DNA from: Achromobacter seleniivolatilans
Lineage (GTDB): Bacteria; Pseudomonadota; Gammaproteobacteria; Burkholderiales; Burkholderiaceae_B
Assembly (NCBI RefSeq): GCF_030864005.1
Contig: NZ_CP132976.1
Span: 3,038,001 to 3,102,000, forward strand
Direction of reading: 5' to 3'
Length of the DNA stretch: 64,000 nt
Shown piece after piece: positions 19,177 to 27,684 of the stretch (within the stretch, counting starts at the first letter, position 1; each line of letters begins with the position of its first letter). The notes under the pieces are model-generated. The model saw only the letters and a program-made list of their open reading frames with translations, did no database searches and was not told the DNA's origin. The translations under genes were made by a program, and so were the position numbers.

Positions 19177-19641
19177 TTGAAGCTGCATACCGACCCTGCG
19201 ACCGCCGCTCTGAACACCGTCACCGCCTACGGTGATGGCTACATCGAGGTCAATCAGATACGTTTTTCCTCTTCGGTCGCCTTTGGCCCCGAAGGCGAAG
19301 TCACCGAGTGGCCTGTTGCGTCGCCGGCTGACATTACATCCTCCCTATTGCATCAGGCGGCCGGTTTGACTGAGCCCGTCCGCGATCCCATGGCATTTCT
19401 GGACGAACCAGAAGCCGCCCCCGCCAGCCGCCCGGCCAATGCGCCAGAAGTGCTGCTGGTCGGAACGGGCGCCCGCCAACAGTTCTTGCGTCCTGAAGTG
19501 CTGCGTCCCCTGTTGGCAATGGGCATCGGCGTCGAGATCATGGATACCCATGCCGCCTCTCGCACCTACAACATCCTGATGGCCGAGGGGCGCCGCGTCG
19601 TCGTCGCCCTCATCCCTCCCAACGGAGAATCCCAGAAATGA
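19177..19641 (+). CDS. Mth938-like domain protein (DUF498)
   Basis: A 154-residue protein with the Mth938/DUF498 fold: [16 protein letters not shown] near the N-terminus, then [56 protein letters not shown]. The family is related to the mitochondrial complex I assembly factor NDUFAF3 and lacks a settled bacterial role. I chose the TTG at 19177 ([12 protein letters not shown]), which has CGGAG six bases upstream and matches where similarity begins; an ATG at 19120 would add 19 unlikely residues. Its stop overlaps the bcp start as ATGA, so the two are coupled. Confidence 0.8.
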   Translation: MKLHTDPATAALNTVTAYGDGYIEVNQIRFSSSVAFGPEGEVTEWPVASPADITSSLLHQAAGLTEPVRDPMAFLDEPEAAPASRPANAPEVLLVGTGARQQFLRPEVLRPLLAMGIGVEIMDTHAASRTYNILMAEGRRVVVALIPPNGESQK

Positions 19642-20102
19642 CGCCGAACATAGGCAAGCCCGCACCGCTGTTCACCGCTGAAAGCACCATTGGTCCGATC
19701 AGTCTGGACCAATGCCAGGGCCGCGCCGTGATTCTGTATTTTTACCCCAAAGACAATACACCTGGTTGCACCACGGAAAGCCAGGACTTCCGCGACCTGA
19801 ATGCCGAATTCCTGGCAGCCAGCGCCGTGGTCATCGGGATCTCGCGCGATTCGCTGAAATCGCATGAGAATTTCAAGGCCAAGTACGAACTTCCTTTCCC
19901 GCTCATCTCCGACGCCGACGAAACCGTGTGCAATCTGTTCGGCGTCATCAAGCAGAAGAATATGTATGGCAAGCAGGTGCGCGGCATTGAGCGCAGCACC
20001 TTTTTGATTGATGCCTATGGCGTGCTGGTGCAGGAGTGGCGCGGGGTGAAGGTCCCGGGCCACGCCAAGGAAGTCCTGCAGGCCGCAAAAAGCATCGGTT
20101 AG
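19638..20102 (+). CDS. bcp: Thioredoxin-dependent peroxiredoxin (BCP/PrxQ)
   Basis: Reduces hydrogen peroxide and organic hydroperoxides using thioredoxin. 154 residues; the peroxidatic cysteine is Cys44 in YPKDNTPGCTTESQDF, with Thr and Arg of the active site in place. The resolving cysteine that E. coli BCP carries five residues later is replaced here (Gln49), so this enzyme should work as a 1-Cys type or use another partner. Overlaps the Mth938-domain gene by 4 nt and precedes phoH by 56 nt on the same strand. Confidence 0.94.
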   Translation: MTPNIGKPAPLFTAESTIGPISLDQCQGRAVILYFYPKDNTPGCTTESQDFRDLNAEFLAASAVVIGISRDSLKSHENFKAKYELPFPLISDADETVCNLFGVIKQKNMYGKQVRGIERSTFLIDAYGVLVQEWRGVKVPGHAKEVLQAAKSIG

Positions 20103-20158
20103 CCGTACAGGAATACCCGTCAGGCGCTATAGCCGGCCCACCCTGGAGAGTGACGCAT

Positions 20159-21865
20159 ATGCCGCTTCCGAAGTTGCCTACCCGCCCCGCAGCCATCCTG
20201 ACCTTCCCCTCGGGCGAATCCGCCCGGGCGCAGGCCCGCACGACCTCGACTGCCGCTGCGCGGTCCAATACCCAAGCCGCCCTCGCTGACGACACCGAAG
20301 ACGAGATGCTGGTTCAGCCTGAACTTGAGGGCATGGCCGCCCCGGCTCGCAAGGCGCAGATTCCCGCGCCAACGCGCCAAGTGGCCCCGCCCCCGCCCGC
20401 TGCCCCCGCCGCCCGCACGCAAACGAGGCCGGCCAAGACCACACCAACCGCCACAAAGCGCGCCAAGCCACGCGCCCAGAACGAGCCGCGCAAGCTGTTC
20501 GTGCTGGACACGAATGTGCTGCTGCACGATCCCAGCTCGCTGTTCCGGTTTGAAGAGCACGACATCTTCCTGCCGATGATGACGCTGGAAGAACTGGACC
20601 ACCAGAAAAAGGGCATGTCGGAAGTGGCGCGCAACGCGCGCCAGGTCAGCCGATCGCTGGATGCGCTGGTGCAAGACACCACGCAGCTCGATGAAGGGCT
20701 GGAGCTGGCCAAGCTGGGCAACAAGGATGCCACGGGCCGCCTGATGTTCCAGACGACCGCCATCCACAGCACCCTGCCGTCGGACCTGCCCATGGGCAAG
20801 GCCGACAACCAGATTCTGGGCGTGGTGCGGGCCTTGCAGGAAAAGTACGCGCAACGTGAAGTCGTGCTGGTGTCCAAAGACATCAACATGCGCTTGAAAG
20901 CACGCGCGCTGGGCATGGCTGCCGAGGATTACTTCAACGATCACGTCCTGGAAGACTCGGACCTGATGTACTCGGGCGTAATGCAGTTGCCTGAAGACTT
21001 CTGGAACAAGCATGGCAAGGACGTTGAATCGTGGCAGCAAGGCGGCACAACCTTCTACCGCATTCATGGCCCGCTGTGCTCGCAGTTTGTCGTCAACCAG
21101 TTCGTCTACTTTGAAGGCCAGATGCCGCTGTACGCGCAAGTGCGCGAGGTCAGCGGCAAGATGGCGGTGCTGGCTACGCTGCGCGACTACACCCACGGCA
21201 AGAACAATGTCTGGGGCATTACCGCGCGCAACCGCGAACAGAACTTCGCCATGAACCTGCTGATGAATCCCGAATGCGACTTCGTGTCGCTGCTGGGCCA
21301 GGCAGGCACGGGCAAGACGCTGCTGGCGCTGGCTGCGGGTATCACGCAGGTGCTGGAAACCAAGCGCTACACCGAAATCATCATGACCCGCGTCACGGTG
21401 CCCGTCGGTGAGGACATTGGTTTCCTGCCCGGTACGGAAGAAGAAAAGATGCTGCCCTGGATGGGTGCGCTGGAAGACAACCTGGATGTGCTCAATATGG
21501 GCGAAGGCGAAGGCAACGGGGACTGGGGGCGCGCCGCCACCATGGACCTGATCCGTTCGCGCATCAAGGTCAAGTCGCTGAACTTCATGCGCGGCCGCAC
21601 TTTCCTGAACAAGTATCTGATCATCGACGAAGCCCAGAACCTGACGCCCAAGCAGATGAAGACGCTGGTGACCCGCGCGGGCCCCGGCACCAAGGTGATC
21701 TGCCTGGGCAACGTCGCCCAGATCGATACGCCGTATCTGACCGAAGGCAGCTCCGGCCTGACGTTCGTTGTCGACCGGTTCAAAGGCTGGCCGCACTCCG
21801 GGCACGTCACCCTGCAACGCGGCGAACGCTCACGCTTGGCCGACTACGCCGGGGATGTGCTGTAG
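20159..21865 (+). CDS. PIN-PhoH fusion protein (PhoH2-like RNase/ATPase)
   Basis: 568 residues in three parts. Residues 1-110 are a Pro/Ala/Arg-rich, probably disordered extension. Residues 111-250 are a PIN nuclease domain (RKLFVLDTNVLLHDP with Asp117, then TLEELD and the distal acidic cluster NQILGVVRALQEK...SKDINMRLKA). The C-terminal half is a PhoH ATPase with Walker A GQAGTGKTLLAL near residue 380 and Walker B LIIDEAQNLTP near residue 487. Characterised PhoH2 proteins unwind and cleave RNA. The ATG at 20159 follows GGAG; the longer ORF from 20036 overlaps bcp. A strong terminator follows. Confidence 0.92.
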   Translation: MPLPKLPTRPAAILTFPSGESARAQARTTSTAAARSNTQAALADDTEDEMLVQPELEGMAAPARKAQIPAPTRQVAPPPPAAPAARTQTRPAKTTPTATKRAKPRAQNEPRKLFVLDTNVLLHDPSSLFRFEEHDIFLPMMTLEELDHQKKGMSEVARNARQVSRSLDALVQDTTQLDEGLELAKLGNKDATGRLMFQTTAIHSTLPSDLPMGKADNQILGVVRALQEKYAQREVVLVSKDINMRLKARALGMAAEDYFNDHVLEDSDLMYSGVMQLPEDFWNKHGKDVESWQQGGTTFYRIHGPLCSQFVVNQFVYFEGQMPLYAQVREVSGKMAVLATLRDYTHGKNNVWGITARNREQNFAMNLLMNPECDFVSLLGQAGTGKTLLALAAGITQVLETKRYTEIIMTRVTVPVGEDIGFLPGTEEEKMLPWMGALEDNLDVLNMGEGEGNGDWGRAATMDLIRSRIKVKSLNFMRGRTFLNKYLIIDEAQNLTPKQMKTLVTRAGPGTKVICLGNVAQIDTPYLTEGSSGLTFVVDRFKGWPHSGHVTLQRGERSRLADYAGDVL

Positions 21866-21888
21866 ACATCCACGCGGCACAAAAAAAG

Positions 21889-21921
21889 GCGCCTGGCTCA
21901 TAACAAGCCAGGCGCTTTTTT
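21889..21921 (+). terminator. Terminator after the PIN-PhoH gene
   Basis: Perfect 10-bp stem (gcgcctggct with agccaggcgc, loop of seven) followed by six T residues. Confidence 0.92.
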
Positions 21922-22017
21922 CTATCTGAACATGGTGGGCTACACGCGTTTGATTTCCGGGTTCTGCTTCAGAAAATCTCGCGCTACCCCCCTGCTACAC
22001 AACAAACACACCAACAA

Positions 22018-22149
22018 TTACTTGTCGGCGGCGTTGGAAATGGCATTGCCGGCCCGGGACATATCCTTGCCCATGCCCGCGACGGTATTGCAACCGGCGA
22101 GCACGAATCCGAATACGACAAAGGCGGTCAGCACGATCTTGCCGCGCAT
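22018..22149 (-). CDS. Entericidin A/B-family lipoprotein (43 residues)
   Basis: Short ORF with signal MRGKIVLTAFVVFGFVLAGC and lipobox LAGC, followed by NTVAGMGKDMSRAGNAIS, the typical entericidin tail. Entericidins are small membrane-anchored lipoproteins; in E. coli the A/B pair is an antidote/toxin module, but single copies are common in Burkholderiales with unclear role. The window contains a second family member at 61206-61343. Convergent with the PIN-PhoH gene. Confidence 0.85.
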   Translation of the reverse strand: MRGKIVLTAFVVFGFVLAGCNTVAGMGKDMSRAGNAISNAADK

Positions 22150-22188
22150 GCTGTCACTCCGTTAAGAAAAAAGAAACCGTTACCGGAC

Positions 22189-22884
22189 TCAGACGATCTG
22201 CACACGCAGTTCGCCCAGGCCTTCGACGCCGCCCGTGATCACATCGCCTTGCACCACAGCGCCGACGCCTTCCGGGGTGCCGCTGAAGATGATGTCGCCG
22301 GGTTGCAGCTCAAACAAGCCCGACAGATAGGAAATGCTCTCGGGGATATTCCAGAGCATTTGCGAGATGTCGCTGGATTGCTTGCGCTGGCCGTTCACAT
22401 CCAGCCAGATCGCGCCCTTATCCAGAGTGCCGACGACGCTGCGCGGGTGGATAGGACCCAAGGGTGCGGACTGGTCGAACGCCTTGCCGATTTCCCAGGG
22501 ACGGCCCTGCTTCTTCATTTCGCCTTGCAGGTCACGGCGGGTCATGTCCAGACCCAGCGCATAACCCCACACGCATTCATTGGCCTCTTCGACCGGAATA
22601 TTGCGTCCGCCCTTGCCCAGCACCACAACCAGCTCCATCTCGTAGTGCAGGTTGGAGGTTTTGGGCGGGTACGCCATCTTGCCGGTTTCACCGTCGGCGA
22701 CGCTCAACACGGCGTCGGCGGGCTTGCAGAAGAAGAACGGGTCTTCACGGCCGGTGAAACCCATTTCCTTGGCATGCTCGGCGTAGTTGCGGCCCACGCA
22801 ATAAACGCGGCGAACCGGAAACAGCGCAGCGCTGCCGGTAACGGGAACCGCGACGGGCGGCTGGGGAGGCAATACGTAGTCCAT
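22189..22884 (-). CDS. Fumarylacetoacetate hydrolase (FAH) family protein
   Basis: A 231-residue single-domain FAH-fold hydrolase or isomerase, the family that cleaves C-C bonds in fumarylacetoacetate, fumarylpyruvate and acylpyruvates or decarboxylates oxaloacetate. Visible motifs are YCVGRNYAEHAKEMG, PFFFCKPADAVL, EMELVVVLGKGG (metal-binding acids), VWGYALGLDMTRRDLQ and FSGTPEGVGAV. The N-terminal half resembles bacterial fumarylpyruvate hydrolases. It lies 175 nt past the Dabb gene of the ABC-transporter cluster on the same strand, so it may belong to that pathway, but the gap leaves room for its own promoter. Confidence 0.88.
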   Translation of the reverse strand: MDYVLPPQPPVAVPVTGSAALFPVRRVYCVGRNYAEHAKEMGFTGREDPFFFCKPADAVLSVADGETGKMAYPPKTSNLHYEMELVVVLGKGGRNIPVEEANECVWGYALGLDMTRRDLQGEMKKQGRPWEIGKAFDQSAPLGPIHPRSVVGTLDKGAIWLDVNGQRKQSSDISQMLWNIPESISYLSGLFELQPGDIIFSGTPEGVGAVVQGDVITGGVEGLGELRVQIV

Positions 22885-22928
22885 GATCTCTTAACCTATG
22901 ACGAATACGCGACCAGAAATAAAAAGGC

Positions 22929-22992
22929 TCCCGCGCCGCGCTCGCTGGGCGATACCAGCCCCCGAGGGGACGCGGCTTGTCTTGGGACGGCC
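22929..22992. repeat. GC-rich intergenic repeat, copy 1
   Basis: The block containing cccccgagggg, then gcttg, then cttgggacggcc resembles the stretch at 55431-55496 (ccccccgaggggg, ctt, ccttggggcggcc). Both copies are intergenic. Elements of this kind are common between genes in Bordetella and Achromobacter; that statement is from memory. Confidence 0.4.
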
Positions 22993-23059
22993 TGACAATG
23001 TGGAAAAACCAGCAGCGAGTTTATCCCTTTCCAGAGAGCAAAGCGCAGCTCTGATGCGT

Positions 23060-23362
23060 TCAGGAAAATGTAGGGATATCCCCATCAAACACCACCAGGC
23101 GCTCGATGAAGTCCGCCATATAGGCCTTCATCTCTTGATGCGCCGGGCAAACCTGATAGCGGTCGTGCGCCGCGCTGTCAGCAAAAGCCGCCACCACCGC
23201 GTGCGTCAGACCGTCTGCGCGGCTCGCCTGATTTGGCCGGAAGGCGTACCCCGCCACGCCCGCGCATTCCGCCAGTATCCGGTCGCAATAGGCCTGGACC
23301 CGTTCATGAAATCGCGCATCGGCGGCCTCGGATAGTTGCAGCATCACAACATGCAAGAACAT
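23060..23362 (-). CDS. Dabb-domain (stress-responsive alpha/beta barrel) protein
   Basis: A 100-residue Dabb/dimeric ferredoxin-like protein: opens FLHVVMLQLSEAADARFHERV, with a central GLTHAVVAAFADSAAHDRYQVCPAHQEM that is the family signature (histidine-rich YxxHPxH-like segment) and ends DGDIP. Some Dabb proteins are cyclases or decarboxylating enzymes for polyketide- or olivetolic-acid-like substrates, others are of unknown role. Its ATG overlaps the permease stop by one base (TGATG), so it is co-translated with an ABC importer and probably acts on the imported compound. Confidence 0.82.
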   Translation of the reverse strand: MFLHVVMLQLSEAADARFHERVQAYCDRILAECAGVAGYAFRPNQASRADGLTHAVVAAFADSAAHDRYQVCPAHQEMKAYMADFIERLVVFDGDIPTFS

Positions 23363-25239
23363 CAGGATTCCTTTTTAACGCGAGCGAGCGCCAGCCAGGC
23401 CCGGGACACCAGGCCCATGATGCCGTCACGCAGCAACAATACGCACAACACAAAGATGGCGCCTTGAACGATCAACACCCATGACCCTAGCGGCGCCAGA
23501 TAATTCTGCAAGGACACAAAGGCAAAGGCGCCGGCCAGGGGGCCGAACACCGTGCCAATACCACCCAAAAGCGCCATCAGCACCACTTCGCCGTTTGCGT
23601 GCCAGTGCACGTCAGTCAACGAGGCCACGCCAAACACCAGCACCTTCAGGCCACCGGCCAGCCCCGCCACCGATGCAGACAAGGTGAATGCGATCAGCTT
23701 GTAGCGCGACGTGGAATAACCCAAGGACCGCGCGCGCTGCTCGTTGTCGCGCACCGAACGGATCACTTCGCCAAAGGGTGAATTCAGCACGCGCAGCACA
23801 AAGGCATAACCCAGCGCAAAGACCACAAGCGTGAAGTAATACATGGGCATCACGCCGTCCAGATCAATCAATCCGAACAATTTGCCGCGCGGCACGCTCT
23901 GCAAGCCGTCCTCGCCCCCCGTGAAGCCCGCCTGGACCGCCACGAAGTACACCAGTTGCGACAAAGCCAGCGTGATCATCGCAAAGTAGATGCCTTGACG
24001 CCGGATAGCGATCGCGCCAAACGCCAGCCCCAGCAGCCCGCCTGTCAACGCCCCGGCCAGCAGCCCCAATTCTGGCGTTGCGCCCAGCAGCTTCATGACG
24101 ATGCCGGTGGCATAGGCCGCCGCGCCAAAAAACGCCGCGTGGCCGAACGACAGTAAACCCACGTAACCCACCAGCAGGTTGAAGGCCGCCGCAAACAGCG
24201 CAAAGCACAATACCTTCATGAGAAAAGTCGGGTATACGAACCACGGCGCAATCAACATCACCACGGCCAGCACCGACATCACAATGCGCATCGTACGGCG
24301 GCTGAGCTGCACCGGCTGCCGGGAGGCTTCCGCCGCCAGCACGTTCTGCACTTGCAAAGGTTTGCCGAACAGGCCGGCAGGTTTGCACAACAGCACCAGC
24401 ACCATGATGACGAAGATCGCCAGATTGGCGGCTTCCGGGTAGAAGACTTTGGTCAGCCCTTCAATGATGCCCAGGCCAAACCCGCTGACGATGGCGCCCA
24501 TGATGGAGCCCATCCCGCCAATGACCACGACGGCAAACACCACGACCACCAGGTTTGAACCCATCATGGGACTGACCTGATAGATGGGCGCCGCGATCAC
24601 GCCGGCCACTGAAGCCAGCGCCACACCCAGGGCGTAGGTCAACGTGATCAGCAGCGGCACATTGATGCCAAAGGAACGCACGATCGTCGGATTTTCGGTC
24701 GCCGCGCGCAGCATCGCGCCCACACGCGTTTTCTCGATCAGCACCCACACGGCCAGACACAGCACCAGCGACACCGCGACCGCCCAGCCGCGATACCACG
24801 GCAGGAACATGAACCCCAGATTGACGCCCCCGCTCAACGCTTTCGGAATCGTATAGGGCAAGCCCGACACGCCATAGGCCTGCCGCAACCCGCCCTCGAT
24901 CAGCAAGGCAATGCCGAACGTCAGTAACAGCCCGTACAGATGATCCATCCGATAGGTACGCGAAATCAGCAGGCGTTCGGTCACGATGGCAAACACCGCC
25001 ATGATCAGCGGCACCAGTACCAGCGCGGCCCAATAGTTCACGCCCGCATAGTTCAGCAGCATCCACGCCAGGAAAGCGCCCGCCGTGTATTGCGCGCCAT
25101 GGGCAAAGTTAATGATGTTCAACAGGCCGAATATCACCGCCAGCCCGATCGAGAGCAAGGCGTAGAAGGAACCGTTGATCAGGCCGAGCAAGAGCTGGCC
25201 GAATAGTGCCGTCGACGGCACACCGAATATTTCGAACAC
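23362..25239 (-). CDS. Fused LivH-LivM branched-chain-type ABC permease
   Basis: 625 residues holding both inner-membrane permeases of a HAAT-family importer in one chain. Residues about 1-290 are LivH-like (LLLGLINGSFYALLSIGLAVIFGLLNIINFAHG; GMGSIMGAIVSGFGLGIIEGL) and about 320-620 are LivM-like (LVGYVGLLSFGHAAFFGAAAYATG; SRYKLIAFTLSASVAGLAGGL; ALLGGIGTVFGPLAGAF). Most systems encode these as two proteins. The start is GTG at 25239 with GGGGGAGA six bases upstream and 13 nt after livF; an in-frame extension to 25371 would run back into livF. Partner ATPases precede it and the binding protein is encoded divergently at 28165. Confidence 0.9.
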   Translation of the reverse strand: MFEIFGVPSTALFGQLLLGLINGSFYALLSIGLAVIFGLLNIINFAHGAQYTAGAFLAWMLLNYAGVNYWAALVLVPLIMAVFAIVTERLLISRTYRMDHLYGLLLTFGIALLIEGGLRQAYGVSGLPYTIPKALSGGVNLGFMFLPWYRGWAVAVSLVLCLAVWVLIEKTRVGAMLRAATENPTIVRSFGINVPLLITLTYALGVALASVAGVIAAPIYQVSPMMGSNLVVVVFAVVVIGGMGSIMGAIVSGFGLGIIEGLTKVFYPEAANLAIFVIMVLVLLCKPAGLFGKPLQVQNVLAAEASRQPVQLSRRTMRIVMSVLAVVMLIAPWFVYPTFLMKVLCFALFAAAFNLLVGYVGLLSFGHAAFFGAAAYATGIVMKLLGATPELGLLAGALTGGLLGLAFGAIAIRRQGIYFAMITLALSQLVYFVAVQAGFTGGEDGLQSVPRGKLFGLIDLDGVMPMYYFTLVVFALGYAFVLRVLNSPFGEVIRSVRDNEQRARSLGYSTSRYKLIAFTLSASVAGLAGGLKVLVFGVASLTDVHWHANGEVVLMALLGGIGTVFGPLAGAFAFVSLQNYLAPLGSWVLIVQGAIFVLCVLLLRDGIMGLVSRAWLALARVKKES

Positions 25240-25252
25240 TGGAATCTCCCCC

Positions 25253-25945
25253 TCAAACGCCCAGGCGGCGCGCGATCCGGGCAGGATCAAGACGCGCCTC
25301 GTCCGCCGACAATTGGTCGACCACGCAGCCATGCTCCATGACGTAGTGGCGGTCAGCCACCTTGGTCGCAAAGCGGAAGTTCTGCTCGACCAGCACGATG
25401 GTGAAGCCGCGCTCCTTTAACGTGCGGATGGCCTGCCCGATCTGCTGCACGATGACGGGCGCCAGACCTTCGGTGGGTTCGTCCAGCAAGATCAGTTGAG
25501 CGCCGGTACGCAGGATGCGCGCAATCGCCAGCATCTGCTGTTCACCGCCCGAGAGGTTGCCGCCCGAACTGGCGCTGCGTTCGCGCAGGTTCGGAAACAG
25601 CGTGTAGATCTCGTCCAGCGACATTCCCCCTTGCGCCAGCTTGGGCGGCAGCATCAGGTTCTCGGTCACGCTCAGGCTGCGAAACACCGCCCGTTCTTCG
25701 GGGCAATACACCACGCCCAGCCGCGGAATGCGGTGCGGCGCCATGCCCACGGTCTCTTGGTCATTCAGGCGGATAGAGCCGCTGCGCTTATCCATGATGC
25801 CCATGATGGCGCGCAAGGTTGTTGTCTTGCCTGCGCCGTTGCGGCCCAGAATGGTGACCAGTTCACCGCGCTTTACGTCCAGGTTCACGCCATGCAGCAC
25901 ATGGGACTCGCCATACCAGGCGTTGAGGTTCTTGATCGACAGCAT
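25253..25945 (-). CDS. LivF-type ABC transporter ATPase
   Basis: 230-residue ATPase of a branched-chain amino-acid-type importer. Walker A is GRNGAGKTTTLRAIMG near residue 37, the signature is LSGGEQQMLAIARIL, and Walker B is LILLDEPTEGL. MLSIKNLNAWYGESHVLHGV is the typical LivF start. It begins 1 nt after the livG stop. The cluster's gene set (SDR, cupin, Dabb, FAH) suggests the cargo is an organic acid or aromatic compound rather than an amino acid, since HAAT importers transport many such compounds. Confidence 0.92.
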   Translation of the reverse strand: MLSIKNLNAWYGESHVLHGVNLDVKRGELVTILGRNGAGKTTTLRAIMGIMDKRSGSIRLNDQETVGMAPHRIPRLGVVYCPEERAVFRSLSVTENLMLPPKLAQGGMSLDEIYTLFPNLRERSASSGGNLSGGEQQMLAIARILRTGAQLILLDEPTEGLAPVIVQQIGQAIRTLKERGFTIVLVEQNFRFATKVADRHYVMEHGCVVDQLSADEARLDPARIARRLGV

Positions 25946-25946
25946 C

Positions 25947-26720
25947 TCAGTGCGCCTCCTCGTCCGAACCCATGTAGGCCGTAATGACGCGCTCATCGCG
26001 CGACACAGCGGCATAGTCACCCTGCGCCAGCACTGCGCCGCGCGCAAGAACCGTGATGGTGTCGGACAGGTCAGCCACCACCGACAGGTTGTGCTCAACC
26101 ATCAGAATGCTGCGATTCACGGACACGCGCCGGATCAAGGCGGCGATGCGGACCACGTCCTCTTGGCCCAAACCCGCCATGGGTTCGTCCAGCAGCATGA
26201 TTTCCGGGTCCAGCGCCAGAGTCATGGCGATTTCCAACGCCCGCTTGCGGCCGTAAGGCAGCAAAGCGGCGGTAGTGTCCGCCAGATTCGCCAGGCCCAC
26301 CGCATCCAGCAGCTCCAGCGCGCGCCCGTTCAGGCGATCGACACTGCGGCGGCTGCGCCAAAAACGCAGACCGTCGCCGTGCTGGCGCATGAGGGCGACG
26401 CGCATGTTCTGCAACACAGTCAGCCCCAGAAACACCGCAGATATCTGGAAGGAACGGACGATGCCCAGCCGTGCGATGCTTTCCGGCGAAAGCGCCGTGA
26501 TATCGCGGCCGCGATAATGGATGACGCCCGCGTCAGGCGTGAGGAACTTCGTCAGCAGGTTGAAGCAGGTGGTTTTGCCGGCGCCGTTAGGGCCGATCAA
26601 GGCATGGATGGACCCTTCTTGCAAAGAGAGCGTCACGCCATCGACGGCATTGAAACCGCCGAATCGCTTGACCAGCCCTTCTGCAGAGAGAACCGCGTTA
26701 GGAAGCGCTTTGGTGCTCAT
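25947..26720 (-). CDS. LivG-type ABC transporter ATPase
   Basis: 257-residue ATPase paired with the LivF-type protein. Walker A GPNGAGKTTCFNLLTKFL near residue 39, the LivG hallmark HYRGRDITALSPESIARLGIVRSFQ, Walker B IMLLDEPMAGL. The usual signature LSYGQ is replaced by LPYGRKRALEIAMTLAL, as in many LivG proteins with variant signature. Start ATG at 26720 (MSTKALPNAV), 10 nt after the upstream SDR. Confidence 0.92.
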   Translation of the reverse strand: MSTKALPNAVLSAEGLVKRFGGFNAVDGVTLSLQEGSIHALIGPNGAGKTTCFNLLTKFLTPDAGVIHYRGRDITALSPESIARLGIVRSFQISAVFLGLTVLQNMRVALMRQHGDGLRFWRSRRSVDRLNGRALELLDAVGLANLADTTAALLPYGRKRALEIAMTLALDPEIMLLDEPMAGLGQEDVVRIAALIRRVSVNRSILMVEHNLSVVADLSDTITVLARGAVLAQGDYAAVSRDERVITAYMGSDEEAH

Positions 26721-26730
26721 GGCCGTCGTC

Positions 26731-27510
26731 CTACATGCGGGCCAAAAGGCCGCCGTCGATCGCCAGGACGTGCCCGTTGACGAACGACGCGCCCGGCGAT
26801 GCCAGGTACACCACGGCCGGCGCAATATCTTCCGGCGTGGCCCAGCGCCCGGTGGGAACGGCCGTAGCCAAGAAGGATTGGAACTGTGGATTGTCTTGCA
26901 GTCCCTGCGTGAAATCGGTGCGCACGAAACCCGGCGCCAGGGCATTGCAAGTGATGCCGCTTGCGCCGTACTCCACTGCCAGCGCACGCGCGAAGGCAGC
27001 AATTGCGCCTTTGGCGGTGGCATAAGCAGCAATGTTCGGCATCGTGGCCTGACCGGCCACCGACGACATCAAAACGATGCGGCCAAAACCGCGTTTGCTC
27101 ATCGCGGGCAGCACGGCGCGTGCGCAATGAAAAGCGCCATTGACGTGCACATTTTGCAGAGTCTGCCATTCGGCTGGCGACATCTCGACGACCGGCTTGC
27201 GGTTCTGATTGCCAGCATTGCTGACCAGCACATCAATGGCAACGCCAGCGTCTTCCAGACTAGCCACGGCATCCGCTACTGCCGCGCCGTCCGCCACATC
27301 AAACGGCGCGATGTGGGCCTGGATGCCGTCAGCTGCCAGCCGCTCGCGGGCGGCTTCGCAAGCATCCTGCGACAGGTCGTTTACCACCACCTGCGCACCG
27401 GCTTTTCCCAAGCCGTGCGCGATCGCAAACCCCAGCCCCCGTGCTGCGCCCGTCACCAGCGCGACGCGCCCCGCCAGACCGAACGTCTGGTTCAGATAGT
27501 CGTTCTTCAA
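26731..27510 (-). CDS. SDR-family oxidoreductase
   Basis: 259-residue short-chain dehydrogenase with TGAARGLG near residue 21, SNAG near residue 98, catalytic YATAKGA near residue 165 and the C-terminal GHVLAIDGGL. The start is TTG at 27510 with an excellent ribosome site AAGGAGA six bases upstream; the conserved N-terminus begins right there. First gene of the minus-strand arm (SDR, livG, livF, livHM, Dabb). A second SDR is encoded in the plus-strand arm, so the pathway seems to have two redox steps. Confidence 0.88.
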   Translation of the reverse strand: MKNDYLNQTFGLAGRVALVTGAARGLGFAIAHGLGKAGAQVVVNDLSQDACEAARERLAADGIQAHIAPFDVADGAAVADAVASLEDAGVAIDVLVSNAGNQNRKPVVEMSPAEWQTLQNVHVNGAFHCARAVLPAMSKRGFGRIVLMSSVAGQATMPNIAAYATAKGAIAAFARALAVEYGASGITCNALAPGFVRTDFTQGLQDNPQFQSFLATAVPTGRWATPEDIAPAVVYLASPGASFVNGHVLAIDGGLLARM

Positions 27511-27588
27511 GCTTGTCTCCTTGTCTTATATGCACCAGATCTCTAGGTCCGGCCTGTGCCTATCTGTGTTCGTCTTTGCGAAATCACG

Positions 27589-27606
27589 ATTGACATTAAT
27601 CTCAAT
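27589..27606. promoter_or_regulatory. Palindrome in the divergent promoter region, candidate IclR operator
   Basis: attgac-attaat-ctcaat: an 18-bp inverted repeat in which all pairs match except the pair at positions 6 and 13. It overlaps ttgaca (27590-27595), a possible plus-strand -35 for the cupin operon. The cluster's IclR gene at 30153 is the natural candidate ligand. Binding is inferred. Confidence 0.45.
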
Positions 27607-27684
27607 ATACGCGACTATTTTTAAACACTCAATAACAAGATTCTTCCTTAATCTCTAATAACGAGTTCTGGCTAGGAGACAACC

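Noticed and set aside
20036..20158. Extension of the PhoH ORF upstream of 20159
   Set aside because: It overlaps bcp in another frame; the ATG at 20159 has a ribosome site.
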